DNA of 64,000 bases, taken from positions 79,165-143,164 of the forward strand of contig JAEDDG010000002.1 in the NCBI GenBank assembly GCA_016293865.1, read 5' to 3'. Below are positions 1 to 7,722 of the stretch, piece by piece. The notes beneath the pieces are model-generated. The model was not told the DNA's origin. It saw only the letters and a list, made by a program, of their open reading frames with translations, and did not search any database. The translations under genes were made by a program, and so were the position numbers. How positions within the stretch are numbered: the stretch's first letter is position 1; every line of letters starts with the position of its first letter. Origin of the DNA: Oscillospiraceae bacterium. GTDB lineage: Bacteria > Bacillota > Clostridia > Oscillospirales > Oscillospiraceae.

Positions 1-522
1 CAGCGTCTGGATGGAGTCAATCACAAGAATATCCGGCTCCAGGCGTTCGCAGTCGCTCAGAATTGCATCCATATTTGTCTCTGCAAGCAGATACATTCCG
101 TTCAGATCAACGCCGAGGCGTTCGGCCCGCAGCTTCAGCTGCCGCTCGGACTCTTCGCCGGTAACATACAGGATGCTCTTATCTTCAATAAAATGACCGC
201 AGACCTGCATAAGCAGCGTGGATTTTCCGATTCCCGGTGCGCCGCCGACCAGCACAAGCGATCCTTTGACAGCGCCGCCGCCAAGAACGCGGTCAAGCTC
301 GCGCAGTCCTGTAAAAAAGCGGATTTCGCTGTCCTCGCGGACTTCTCCAAACAAAACGGCACTTTTTCGAACAGGCTGCTTTCCGCCGTCCTTCCGGACG
401 GCAGATGTTTTCTCCACCTGTTCCACCAGCGTATCCCATGCGCCGCAGGCCGGGCACTTCCCCATCCAGCGCGGATACTCGTTTCCGCATTGCGTGCAGT
501 AAAATGTCGTTTTTGTCTTCAT
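1..522 (-). CDS. radA: DNA repair protein RadA/Sms, N-terminal part (runs off the window)
   Basis: RadA is a RecA-like ATPase that helps process recombination intermediates. The visible N-terminal 174 residues hold the family's zinc finger (C-T-Q-C-G-N and C-P-A-C-G-A-W), then a Walker A loop G-A-P-G-I-G-K-S-T, the Y-V-T-G-E-E-S-E-R-Q segment and a Walker B-like I-L-V-I-D-S-I-Q-T-L at the edge. The KNRFG motif and Lon-like C-terminal domain lie outside the window. An ATG at 528 is in frame, but AGGTG is better spaced for the ATG at 522. The gene starts 18 nt after cwlD ends, so the two are probably co-transcribed. Confidence 0.95.
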   Translation of the reverse strand, partial: MKTKTTFYCTQCGNEYPRWMGKCPACGAWDTLVEQVEKTSAVRKDGGKQPVRKSAVLFGEVREDSEIRFFTGLRELDRVLGGGAVKGSLVLVGGAPGIGKSTLLMQVCGHFIEDKSILYVTGEESERQLKLRAERLGVDLNGMYLLAETNMDAILSDCERLEPDILVIDSIQTL

Positions 523-540
523 GTTCATCACCTATCAAAA

Positions 541-1272
541 TCAAACAGGATTTGCCTGCGCGTGGAATCGGAGAAATCCGGCTGTAATCAAAACTGCAAG
601 CTTCAGCCTGTAGCATTCCGTCTTCAGAAGCGCCTCTTCCGCAGGATTTGACAGAAAGCCGCATTCTATCAGCACTGCCGGACAGCGCACCTGATTCATG
701 AGATAAATATCGCCGGAAATCTGCGATGCGCTGCGGTAATTGTCCGGATTCAGCCCTGAAACCAGCTGATCCTGCAGAAAAAGTGCAAATTCCCGGCTTT
801 CATCCGTCGGTGCATAAAGCGTCTGGGCGCCGAACGGCCCCGCAGACGGATAATAATTCTGATGAATGCTGAGCAGATACGCATCAGGAACTGAATTGAT
901 CAGCGCGACTCTCGCCTTTTGATCGGCCACTTTGCGCTGGCGGACCGTGGCTGCGTCTTCCGGATATGCGATCGCGTCACTTTCACGGGTCATCACCGGA
1001 TCAATTCCAAAAAGTGCAAAAATAAGCTGAATTTTCTGAGAAATATCCAAATTCAGCGTGCTTTCGTACACGCCCGACAGGGATACTGCGCCGCCGTCCT
1101 CCCCGCCGTGTCCCGCGTCGATAACAGGCCGGTACGCGGTGCGGCCATTGCAGTGTACGCCGGCCGGTACGGCACCGGAATGGTTCAGCCGGATCAGAAG
1201 CATTGAAGACAGCGCAGCAATGACGCATATTCCGGCAATCAGTCTGTGTTCAGCTTTCATGCAGCGTAACAT
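541..1272 (-). CDS. cwlD: N-acetylmuramoyl-L-alanine amidase, CwlD-like
   Basis: This is a 243-residue Amidase_3 enzyme, a zinc-dependent amidase that removes peptide side chains from muramic acid. CwlD of Bacillus (about 237 residues) does this to make spore cortex muramic-lactam. One N-terminal membrane segment (residues about 9-27) should place it outside the membrane. Zinc-site residues are visible: His in I-D-A-G-H-G-G, Glu in Y-E-S-T-L-N-L, His in L-S-I-H-Q-N, and the catalytic Glu in L-I-E-C-G-F-L-S-N. AAGGGGAG lies 7 nt before the ATG. Size, single anchor and a sporulating host favour CwlD over a vegetative amidase, but the exact role is inferred. Confidence 0.85.
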   Translation of the reverse strand: MLRCMKAEHRLIAGICVIAALSSMLLIRLNHSGAVPAGVHCNGRTAYRPVIDAGHGGEDGGAVSLSGVYESTLNLDISQKIQLIFALFGIDPVMTRESDAIAYPEDAATVRQRKVADQKARVALINSVPDAYLLSIHQNYYPSAGPFGAQTLYAPTDESREFALFLQDQLVSGLNPDNYRSASQISGDIYLMNQVRCPAVLIECGFLSNPAEEALLKTECYRLKLAVLITAGFLRFHAQANPV

Positions 1273-1470
1273 GATACCGCTCCCCTTTCTGTCTATTCAT
1301 ATGACAGGAGAGCCAATCCGTATGACCGCAGAGTCAGTTTCCCGCAGCGATTATTATATCATATCTCCCCTGCCGCATCAATGCACATTGGCATTCCCCG
1401 ATGAAATCGAATAAAATGCAGCAGAGCCTATGTGGCTCTGTATCAACATCAACCGCAGGGAGGAATCAAA

Positions 1471-1938
1471 TTGGACGCAGTCCGTATAAATAAAACTGAG
1501 GATACAAAATGCAGCTACAAGCACGGAAAACTGCCTGAATGCGCGCCTCTGGCCGTTTCATATGTTCCTGTACAGCAGAAAAATCCGCCTAAATATGCAA
1601 GCGAAGAGGCACTGATGCGCGGGACTCTGTTCCCGGGGCTGGATCTGCCGTTTATGAATACGCCGAACACCACAAACCCCTATGCCGGCACGCCGCTTGG
1701 CGAACTGATGGCATTGAATTTCATGGTCAAGGAACTGTCTCTTTACCTGGACACACACCCCGGTGACCAGGAGGTTTTTGAGACGCTGAAATCCGTCATT
1801 GCCCTGGCACAGGAAGGAGAACAAAAATTCACAAAGCGGTTCGGACCGGTTACGGTCAGCGGTGTTGCATACAGCCAAAGCTATGACTGGATCAGCGATC
1901 CCTGGCCCTGGGAAAATGCGGAAAGGGGCGTCAGATAA
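1471..1938 (+). CDS. CotJA-CotJB fusion spore coat protein
   Basis: One reading frame of 155 residues joins two coat proteins that are separate in Bacillus. The first half has the CotJA pattern (A-V-S-Y-V-P-V-Q, then the L-F-P-G-L-D-L-P-F box); the second half is CotJB (E-L-S-L-Y-L-D-T-H-P, later F-G-P-V and the closing D-P-W-P-W-E). The start chosen is TTG at 1471 because AGGGAGG sits 7 nt upstream; an in-frame ATG at 1432 has no ribosome site. The stop is immediately followed by the ATG of cotJC, so translation is likely coupled. Expected in the inner spore coat, made in the mother cell. Confidence 0.88.
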   Translation: MDAVRINKTEDTKCSYKHGKLPECAPLAVSYVPVQQKNPPKYASEEALMRGTLFPGLDLPFMNTPNTTNPYAGTPLGELMALNFMVKELSLYLDTHPGDQEVFETLKSVIALAQEGEQKFTKRFGPVTVSGVAYSQSYDWISDPWPWENAERGVR

Positions 1939-2532
1939 ATGTTTGTATACCAGAAAAAACTTCAGTACCCGGTGAAAATCGCGAACACAAACCCGGCGCT
2001 GGCGAAGTTTATTATCGCTCAATACGGCGGTCCAGACGGCGAACTCGGCGCATCTCTGCGCTACCTCAGTCAAAGATATTCCATGCCGTATCCGGAGCTT
2101 AAGGGATTGCTGACGGATATCGGCACAGAGGAACTTGGTCATCTTGAAATGATCGGCGCTATCGTTTACCAGCTGACACGCAATCTGTCCGAAGAGGAGA
2201 TCCGCAAAGCCGGCTTTTCCGAGTATTTTGTCGATCATACGACCGGCGTTTACCCGGCAGTCAGCGGTTTTCCCTGGACAGCTTCCTATATGCAGGTCAA
2301 GGGCGACACCATTGCCGATCTGACGGAAGATATGAGCGCAGAGCAGAAAGCACGGGCAACCTATGACAACATTCTGCGCCTCAGCGATGATCCGGACGTA
2401 AACAATGCAATCCGTTTTCTGCGCGAGCGTGAAGTCGTGCATTTCCAGCGTTTCGGCGAGGCGCTGCGCCTTGTAACCGAACGGCAGAACCAGAAAAATG
2501 TGTATGCGGTAAATCCATCGTTTGACCGGTAG
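1939..2532 (+). CDS. cotJC: CotJC, manganese-catalase-type spore coat protein
   Basis: This 197-residue four-helix protein belongs to the manganese catalase family and is the coat-associated CotJC type. Candidate metal ligands are visible in order: Glu in D-G-E-L-G-A-S-L-R-Y, the E-E-L-G-H-L-E-M-I-G motif supplying Glu and His, and a late E-V-V-H-F-Q-R-F-G-E supplying Glu and His. The length matches B. subtilis CotJC (about 189). It begins on the base after the cotJAB stop, with no spacer. It may remove peroxide at the spore surface; activity is not established for every family member. Confidence 0.9.
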   Translation: MFVYQKKLQYPVKIANTNPALAKFIIAQYGGPDGELGASLRYLSQRYSMPYPELKGLLTDIGTEELGHLEMIGAIVYQLTRNLSEEEIRKAGFSEYFVDHTTGVYPAVSGFPWTASYMQVKGDTIADLTEDMSAEQKARATYDNILRLSDDPDVNNAIRFLREREVVHFQRFGEALRLVTERQNQKNVYAVNPSFDR

Positions 2533-2549
2533 CGCCATTGCCGCAGCAG

Positions 2550-2594
2550 AAAACCCCACCCTGCATCATCACAGATGCAGGGTGGGGTTTGTTT
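2550..2594. terminator. Intrinsic terminator between cotJC and the exonuclease gene
   Basis: Perfect 17-bp inverted repeat AAACCCCACCCTGCATC with its complement, a 6-nt loop, then TTTGTTT. The genes converge here, so the hairpin can stop transcription in both directions (the plus-strand 5' arm is preceded by AAAA). Confidence 0.88.
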
Positions 2595-2613
2595 AAAGCG
2601 TGAGATCCTCTCC

Positions 2614-3174
2614 TCAGCGCAGCGTACACAGCCGCGAAAAATCATATCTGCGCAGAAAACGCTGCAGATCCGCGCCTTGCCGGAGATAATCCAGAAGCAG
2701 CTGCGCGCACGCCGTGCTGTCGCTCCCGGCCCGGTGGTGATCAAGCGGGACACCCAGATAATCGCACAGCGTATTCAGCTTGTGGTTCTCCAGATGGGGA
2801 TAACAGCTGCGCCCCATCTGACATGTGCAGACATAGTCCGCCCATGGACGCCAGCTGATCCGGTAAGCCCGCAGGCACTGCCCCAGCACGCGCATATCAA
2901 ACGCGGCGTTATGTGCAGCAAGGATCCCGGAGGACATCACCGGTTCAATGATCTGCCATAATTCCGGAAACGACGGCGCTTCCGCCGCCGCTGCAGGCGT
3001 AATTCCGGTCAGCCGGATGTTGAACGCATCAAACCTGCACTCCGGATTCACCAGCGTATCCCATTGCCGCACAATCCTGCCGTCTTCAACAACGGTAATG
3101 CCGACGGCACTCATGCGGTCATTTGCGGCATTCGGTGTTTCCACGTCAAAAACAACAAATCTGTCTGTATACAT
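2614..3174 (-). CDS. DEDD-family 3'-5' exonuclease (DnaQ-like)
   Basis: This 186-residue protein has the fold of DnaQ/PolC epsilon exonucleases. Exo I is F-D-V-E-T-P near the N-terminus, Exo II lies around A-A-H-N-A-A-F-D, and Exo III is H-R-A-G-S-D-S, giving the DEDDh set. It probably trims 3' ends of DNA or RNA, but the substrate cannot be told from sequence. The ATG at 3174 is preceded by GGAGG. It is the last gene of a four-gene operon reading from the MBOAT gene; whether it is functionally linked to those envelope genes or only co-transcribed is unknown. Confidence 0.85.
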   Translation of the reverse strand: MYTDRFVVFDVETPNAANDRMSAVGITVVEDGRIVRQWDTLVNPECRFDAFNIRLTGITPAAAAEAPSFPELWQIIEPVMSSGILAAHNAAFDMRVLGQCLRAYRISWRPWADYVCTCQMGRSCYPHLENHKLNTLCDYLGVPLDHHRAGSDSTACAQLLLDYLRQGADLQRFLRRYDFSRLCTLR

Positions 3175-3197
3175 CGGTCCTCCGCAAAAAACGAATA

Positions 3198-3884
3198 TCA
3201 GGCGAGACTTCTGAGCAGCAGAATATTGCTGACGAGATAATTGCTGTGCTGCTGAACATAGGCGGCATATTCCTCCCGCCTGATATAGTACATCCGTCCC
3301 CATGAGCTGACGCGCATCCACTCGTCATTCATGCCGGTGATATTCACATAGTGCGCCTTCGTGGCACACGCCCTGCGCATGCCGCTTTCCGGCGTCTCAC
3401 AGTAAAGACCGCACTTATTCTTCTGCCACAAAAATGGAAAATTCGGGCCGATCGCAAGGATGACCGGCAGATCGGCCGCCAGCATTGCTTCTATGGACGG
3501 CCAGAACTGCTCCTTTGGAACGCTCCAGCGCGCCCGCAGCGGAATATGCTCAGCTCTGAAAATTCTGTTCAGACCGGCAGCCATGACCAGCGCGTTCATG
3601 CCGATGGGCGGAAAGATGGGAAAATATCTGCGGCACAGCTGCTTCAGAAGTGCGTCATACGCCGCCGGCGGCACCGGCCTCTGATCCTGAATCTGATCCA
3701 GGATGCGTACATGCCAGCCGGTATGTCCGGCACTGATATACAAAAGCAGGTCAAGGCAGCTGACCAGACCGCAGCCGCATCTGCGGACAGCGCGGCTGGC
3801 AGAGCTTCCCTGGTTGCCGCCGTAGGTCACGCCGCTGCCCTTTTCAACTGCCGGATATGGATTATTCAAAGACAACAGATCCAT
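3198..3884 (-). CDS. Papain-like / C39-like family protein, function unknown
   Basis: A 228-residue protein. A candidate nucleophile Cys lies in R-C-G-C-G-L-V, shortly after G-G-N-Q-G-S. A candidate His lies in H-Y-V-N-I-T-G-M, followed by S-S-W-G-R-M-Y-Y-I, which resembles the third catalytic region of papain-like C39 peptidases. No signal peptide is evident. The ATG at 3884 has GAGGT just upstream and lies 29 nt after the SGNH gene. The neighbours (MBOAT, SGNH) suggest envelope polymer modification. The peptidase assignment rests on motif shape only; it could be an inactive relative or a transglutaminase-like protein. Confidence 0.55.
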   Translation of the reverse strand: MDLLSLNNPYPAVEKGSGVTYGGNQGSSASRAVRRCGCGLVSCLDLLLYISAGHTGWHVRILDQIQDQRPVPPAAYDALLKQLCRRYFPIFPPIGMNALVMAAGLNRIFRAEHIPLRARWSVPKEQFWPSIEAMLAADLPVILAIGPNFPFLWQKNKCGLYCETPESGMRRACATKAHYVNITGMNDEWMRVSSWGRMYYIRREEYAAYVQQHSNYLVSNILLLRSLA

Positions 3885-3912
3885 AAATACCTCAAAACCG
3901 TGCGCCGGCGCC

Positions 3913-4905
3913 CTATCTGAGCACAGCCTTCGTCTGAAGCCACGCAGCCCACTCCAGGTAGTATTTGCTGTACAAATGCACCTGGTCAAAGGTCATGTCA
4001 GACGGCAGATTTCCAGACTCATCGTCAAAGTATTCGTTGACGTCAATGTAAAACACACTGCGGTTATCCGCAAGCTTGGATATTTCATAATTCAGCGCGT
4101 TGATCCGGCCATTGTTGAAATACGCGTCCGTCGCACTGCGTTCAGGACCGACATGCAGATTCCCTTCAATATACAAAACAGCATCCGGCTGAAGTTCATG
4201 GATTCTCTGCGCAACCTCATAATATTTTGTGACAATGTTCTCAATGCTGTCGCCAAGCTCATTAATGCCCAGCATAAGATAGATTTTTCCGTAGGAATGG
4301 CTTGCGAGCAGCGGCTCAAGTGTTGTTGTGCCGACATTTTTGACTTCCGCGCTGTCCGTGAACACACGGAAAACATTCATACCGGTGGTGCAGAAGAATG
4401 CGGCGTTTTCGATGCCGCTGTACAGCGAAAGCCCGTCTGTCCGTGAGTCGCCGATAAAAAGCGCGTCGTCAAAATAACTGGCGTCAGTCTCGGCAAAGTC
4501 ATACGGACCGCATGCGCCGGCGTAGACGGCGTCAGTACGCCCTTCACAATTCACTTCCGGCGGCGCCCACGGCTCCGGCTCCGGTTCGGGTTCAGGTTCC
4601 GGAACCGGTTCGGGCGGCACGTTGTCCGCTGATGTGTCCGGCGTTCCGGACTGGTCTGCATCCGGATCTGCTGCACTGTCCAGCGGATCGGTGGGATCAG
4701 GCGGCAAATCCGGATTCTCATCGCTCTCTGCACCGTCATCCTCCGCAGAGGGGTCCAGCTGCAGCTGGTCATCTGTCTGCGGCACCTCATCCAGCAGCGG
4801 AGACTTATCCTGCGCTGCAAACATGTCCTTCAGCAGAAAAGGACAGATGACGGCACAGGTAACCAGCAGCGCCGCAATATAAGAATAACGAACAAACTTG
4901 CGCAT
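3913..4905 (-). CDS. Membrane-anchored SGNH/GDSL hydrolase, partner of the MBOAT acyltransferase
   Basis: The 330-residue protein has an N-terminal membrane anchor (about 7-26), a long acidic, Pro-rich linker ending in a Pro-Glu repeat, then an SGNH domain. Block I is F-I-G-D-S-R-T-D-G with the Ser nucleophile, block III is L-G-I-N-E-L-G, and block V is D-Q-V-H-L-Y with Asp and His. MBOAT/SGNH pairs O-acetylate cell-surface polysaccharides (AlgI/AlgX, PatA/PatB types). The ribosome site AGGAGA overlaps the MBOAT stop TAG, indicating coupled translation. The acyl acceptor is unknown here. Confidence 0.85.
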   Translation of the reverse strand: MRKFVRYSYIAALLVTCAVICPFLLKDMFAAQDKSPLLDEVPQTDDQLQLDPSAEDDGAESDENPDLPPDPTDPLDSAADPDADQSGTPDTSADNVPPEPVPEPEPEPEPEPWAPPEVNCEGRTDAVYAGACGPYDFAETDASYFDDALFIGDSRTDGLSLYSGIENAAFFCTTGMNVFRVFTDSAEVKNVGTTTLEPLLASHSYGKIYLMLGINELGDSIENIVTKYYEVAQRIHELQPDAVLYIEGNLHVGPERSATDAYFNNGRINALNYEISKLADNRSVFYIDVNEYFDDESGNLPSDMTFDQVHLYSKYYLEWAAWLQTKAVLR

Positions 4906-4917
4906 GAAAAGGCTCTC

Positions 4918-6330
4918 CTAAAATCTGAAATACAAAAACGGGTCGTCCAGACCGATATACAGACAGTAAACCGCACCCCAGAAAATGGCCAGCAGCAAAA
5001 CGGAACAGAGAATGCTGCCTTTAATTTTTTTATATATGCGCTGCGGCAGCGTCGTGCTGAACAGCACGCATACAGCAAACAAAATCCAGTAATGCTTCCC
5101 GTATTTCAGGAAATCACCGGCATAAACATTGATGCCTTCGCCGAAAAACGGGAACAGACGTGTAAAATAGATTCCCAGCTGTCTGAAATCGGTGATTGCA
5201 AAGACCGTCCAGGTCAATGGGATCATAAAAATCATATACAGATGTCCGATTGCCCGGTGCTTCTCCAGGAATTTTCCGAATCCGAGCTTTTCAATGGCAA
5301 TCAGCACAAAGGTGACCAGGCCCCAAAGCACAAAATTCCAGGCCGCTCCGTGCCACAGGCCGGTCAGCAGCCAGACAATCAGGAGATTTCTGTACATCTT
5401 CCCTTTTCCCTGTCTGTTGCCGCCCAGCGGGATATAGACATAATCCCTGAACCAGCCGCTGAGGGTTTTGTGCCAGCGGCGCCAGAAATCCGTGAAGGAA
5501 ACCGCAATATACGGATGATCGAAGTTCTGCGGCAGCTTGAAGCCCATCATTTTTCCGAGGCCAATGGCCATAACGGAATATCCGAAGAAGTCAAAGTACA
5601 GCTGCATGCTGTACGCAAAGCTGCCCATCCAGGCCAGCGGTGTCGAAATACTCTCAAACCCGATGGTCGAAACGTCCGTCCAGAGTTTGCCGATCTGATT
5701 GGCCAGCAGAACCTTCAGTCCGAGACCCACGGTAAAATCCATCAGGCCGCTGTTGACGCGCCTGAGGCTGTGCCTGCGGAAATCAAACTGCGCAGACACC
5801 GACGTATATGTGACAATCGGGCCGGCAATCAACTGGGGAAACATGCTCAGATACGCACCGACCTTGACGGGCGACCGTTCAGCAGGCACAGCGCCGCGGT
5901 AGACGTCCGCCAGATAGGAGACAATCTGGAAGGTATAAAAACTGATCCCGATAGGCAGCGTAAGCGAAGCCAGCGGAAGTTGCACGCCGCTCAGCGGCCA
6001 GACCGCCGCAATCAGCGCGTTGAGATTGCCAAGAAGGAAATCGAGATACTTGAACACAAATAGTACGCCGAAATCATACAGGAGGCCGATCACCAAAAAA
6101 ACTTTTCTGGCTTTCGGAAAGGCCTCCATCCCCAGTGCCAGAAGATAGTTCAGAAGAATGCAGAACAGAAGAAGCAGAATATAGACCGGACGGTCCAGCG
6201 CGCCGTATGTATAAAACCCCACGCTGCCGATGAAAATCCAGATATTCTTCAACTTGCCCGGCAGCAGGAAGTAGACCGCAAAGAAGACGGGCATAAAGAT
6301 AAAAATAAATTCAAGACTGCTGAAAACCAA
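4918..6330 (-). CDS. MBOAT-family O-acyltransferase (AlgI/DltB-like)
   Basis: A 470-residue polytopic membrane protein with the MBOAT signature W-H-G-A-A-W-N-F, containing the catalytic His, and the P-I-G-I-S-F-Y-T-F-Q segment of AlgI/PatA/DltB proteins. It should carry an acyl group across the membrane to a cell-surface polymer; the SGNH protein downstream would complete transfer. No dltA/dltC neighbours are present, so D-alanylation is less likely than O-acetylation. The apparent start is TTG at 6330 behind a weak GGTGG; a TATAAT reads on the minus strand near 6385-6390. It heads a four-gene operon. Confidence 0.88.
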   Translation of the reverse strand: MVFSSLEFIFIFMPVFFAVYFLLPGKLKNIWIFIGSVGFYTYGALDRPVYILLLLFCILLNYLLALGMEAFPKARKVFLVIGLLYDFGVLFVFKYLDFLLGNLNALIAAVWPLSGVQLPLASLTLPIGISFYTFQIVSYLADVYRGAVPAERSPVKVGAYLSMFPQLIAGPIVTYTSVSAQFDFRRHSLRRVNSGLMDFTVGLGLKVLLANQIGKLWTDVSTIGFESISTPLAWMGSFAYSMQLYFDFFGYSVMAIGLGKMMGFKLPQNFDHPYIAVSFTDFWRRWHKTLSGWFRDYVYIPLGGNRQGKGKMYRNLLIVWLLTGLWHGAAWNFVLWGLVTFVLIAIEKLGFGKFLEKHRAIGHLYMIFMIPLTWTVFAITDFRQLGIYFTRLFPFFGEGINVYAGDFLKYGKHYWILFAVCVLFSTTLPQRIYKKIKGSILCSVLLLAIFWGAVYCLYIGLDDPFLYFRF

Positions 6331-6466
6331 AAAAGACCACCAACTCCTGTGCTATACCTGTCTTCGACTTTTCAAGACGCTGCCATTATATATGAAGTCC
6401 CGCTCAAAAAGGTTTCAATTGGTTAACGTAATTATGTCAAATAATTTCACTGTGTCCGGGCGCGCG

Positions 6467-6507
6467 CTGCAAAAAGCGGTACAGCTGTTCATTGCCATAC
6501 CGCTTTG
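6467..6507 (-). terminator. Probable terminator after the first nagA
   Basis: On the minus strand AAAGCGGTA (6506-6498) pairs with TACCGCTTT (6481-6473) and is followed by TTGC. It lies 27 nt past the nagA stop. The stem is short and the loop 16 nt, so strength is uncertain. Confidence 0.5.
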
Positions 6508-6533
6508 CAATGTGTTCCGCCGCTTCAAATCGC

Positions 6534-7697
6534 TTATTTGACAGGTTCGCCGTGGAAAAATGTCTGTTTCAGATTGAATTCTGAATCCATTATGACAAGA
6601 TCCGCGTATTTCCCAGGCACAACAGAGCCGGTCACACGATCAATCCGGACAGCTTTCGCCGGCGTCGTCGCCGCCATCAGGAATGTATCAATGACCGAGG
6701 AACCGGTATGCTTCATAAAGTTCCTGAACGCCCGATCCATGGTCAGAACAGAACCGGACAGCTCGCCGCTCTCGTTGTAATTCAGGTCCGGCGCGCTGTG
6801 CTTATCCTCGGGCGGATAATCCGCAGGGTCATAGTTGATGGTCGTGCAGTCCGTGATTATCGCCACACGGTGCGGTCCTGCAAGCATATAGGTCAGCTTC
6901 ATATTTGCCGGCTTGACATGGACGCCCCGGCTGTCCGGAATGATCTCATACGTCAGCTCCGGGCAGATCAGACAGCCGTCCGCAGCCGTGTCCTGGATAA
7001 TGCCCGTTTCGTCAATGGACTCTGTCCCGCGCCAGCAGCCCATGGCATCAAACAGATGGGTGGCAATGGTCGCGCCCTTGTCCACCGCTGCGCGGATCTG
7101 CGCAGGCGACGCCTCAGTGTGGCCGACAGCCGTTACCACGTTATGATCTCTCAGAAAATCGCCGAAACGGCCGTCTTTGTCCATTTCAGGCGCGTACATC
7201 CACTGGAACACATGGCCGTGGCATGCCTCATAAAGCTGGGTATACTCATCCTCATCCGGACCTTGTCTGGCATTGAGATGCGAATTCGCGCCCTTCTCCG
7301 GGTTGATATACGGCCCTTCAAAGCCCACGCCGTACACGCTGGGCAACTTTCCGCTGTCAATCAGGGACTGGATCATTTTTGTCTGTGCAATCAGTTCCTG
7401 TTTCGGCGTGCTGTAACCGAGACATGCGTTGATCGCGGTGGTCCCATGTCTCAGATGATACTGTGCAACACTCTCCGGATCATCCGGCCATCTTTTCTTC
7501 TCAATGCCGCTGCCGTGAATGTGGATATCCACAAAGCCCGGGCCGACATAACAGCCCGCCGCATCCAGCACTTGAGTACCGGCCGGCAGCTCAATATCCG
7601 TTCCGACAGCCTGAATTTTCTGCCCATTGATCAATACTGTGCCGTTTTCAAGCACACGGTCAGGCAAAACGACTTTCGCATGTACAATTGCGCGCAT
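6534..7697 (-). CDS. nagA: N-acetylglucosamine-6-phosphate deacetylase, copy 1
   Basis: This 387-residue amidohydrolase converts GlcNAc-6-phosphate to glucosamine-6-phosphate and acetate. Visible are G-F-V-D-I-H-I-H-G after the small beta domain, the metal-binding Glu in G-F-E-G-P-Y-I-N, His in A-V-G-H-T-E-A, His in A-T-H-L-F-D-A-M and the catalytic Asp in I-I-T-D-C. AAAGGAG lies upstream of the ATG. It follows a closely related copy after 25 nt on the same strand. A central stretch is identical at base level to the other copy (see findings). Substrate may be a GlcNAc-6-P variant, since the two copies differ around the first metal motif. Confidence 0.85.
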   Translation of the reverse strand: MRAIVHAKVVLPDRVLENGTVLINGQKIQAVGTDIELPAGTQVLDAAGCYVGPGFVDIHIHGSGIEKKRWPDDPESVAQYHLRHGTTAINACLGYSTPKQELIAQTKMIQSLIDSGKLPSVYGVGFEGPYINPEKGANSHLNARQGPDEDEYTQLYEACHGHVFQWMYAPEMDKDGRFGDFLRDHNVVTAVGHTEASPAQIRAAVDKGATIATHLFDAMGCWRGTESIDETGIIQDTAADGCLICPELTYEIIPDSRGVHVKPANMKLTYMLAGPHRVAIITDCTTINYDPADYPPEDKHSAPDLNYNESGELSGSVLTMDRAFRNFMKHTGSSVIDTFLMAATTPAKAVRIDRVTGSVVPGKYADLVIMDSEFNLKQTFFHGEPVK

Positions 7698-7722
7698 TTT
7701 CTTTGCAGCTCCTTTCTGTCAG

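Noticed and set aside
1558-2559. A 333-codon minus-strand frame opposite cotJAB-cotJC
   Set aside because: Antisense to well-recognised coat genes and runs into the terminator; no ribosome site.
4560-4620. Repetitive Pro-Glu codons as a DNA repeat element
   Set aside because: The repeat is explained by the Pro-Glu linker of the SGNH protein.
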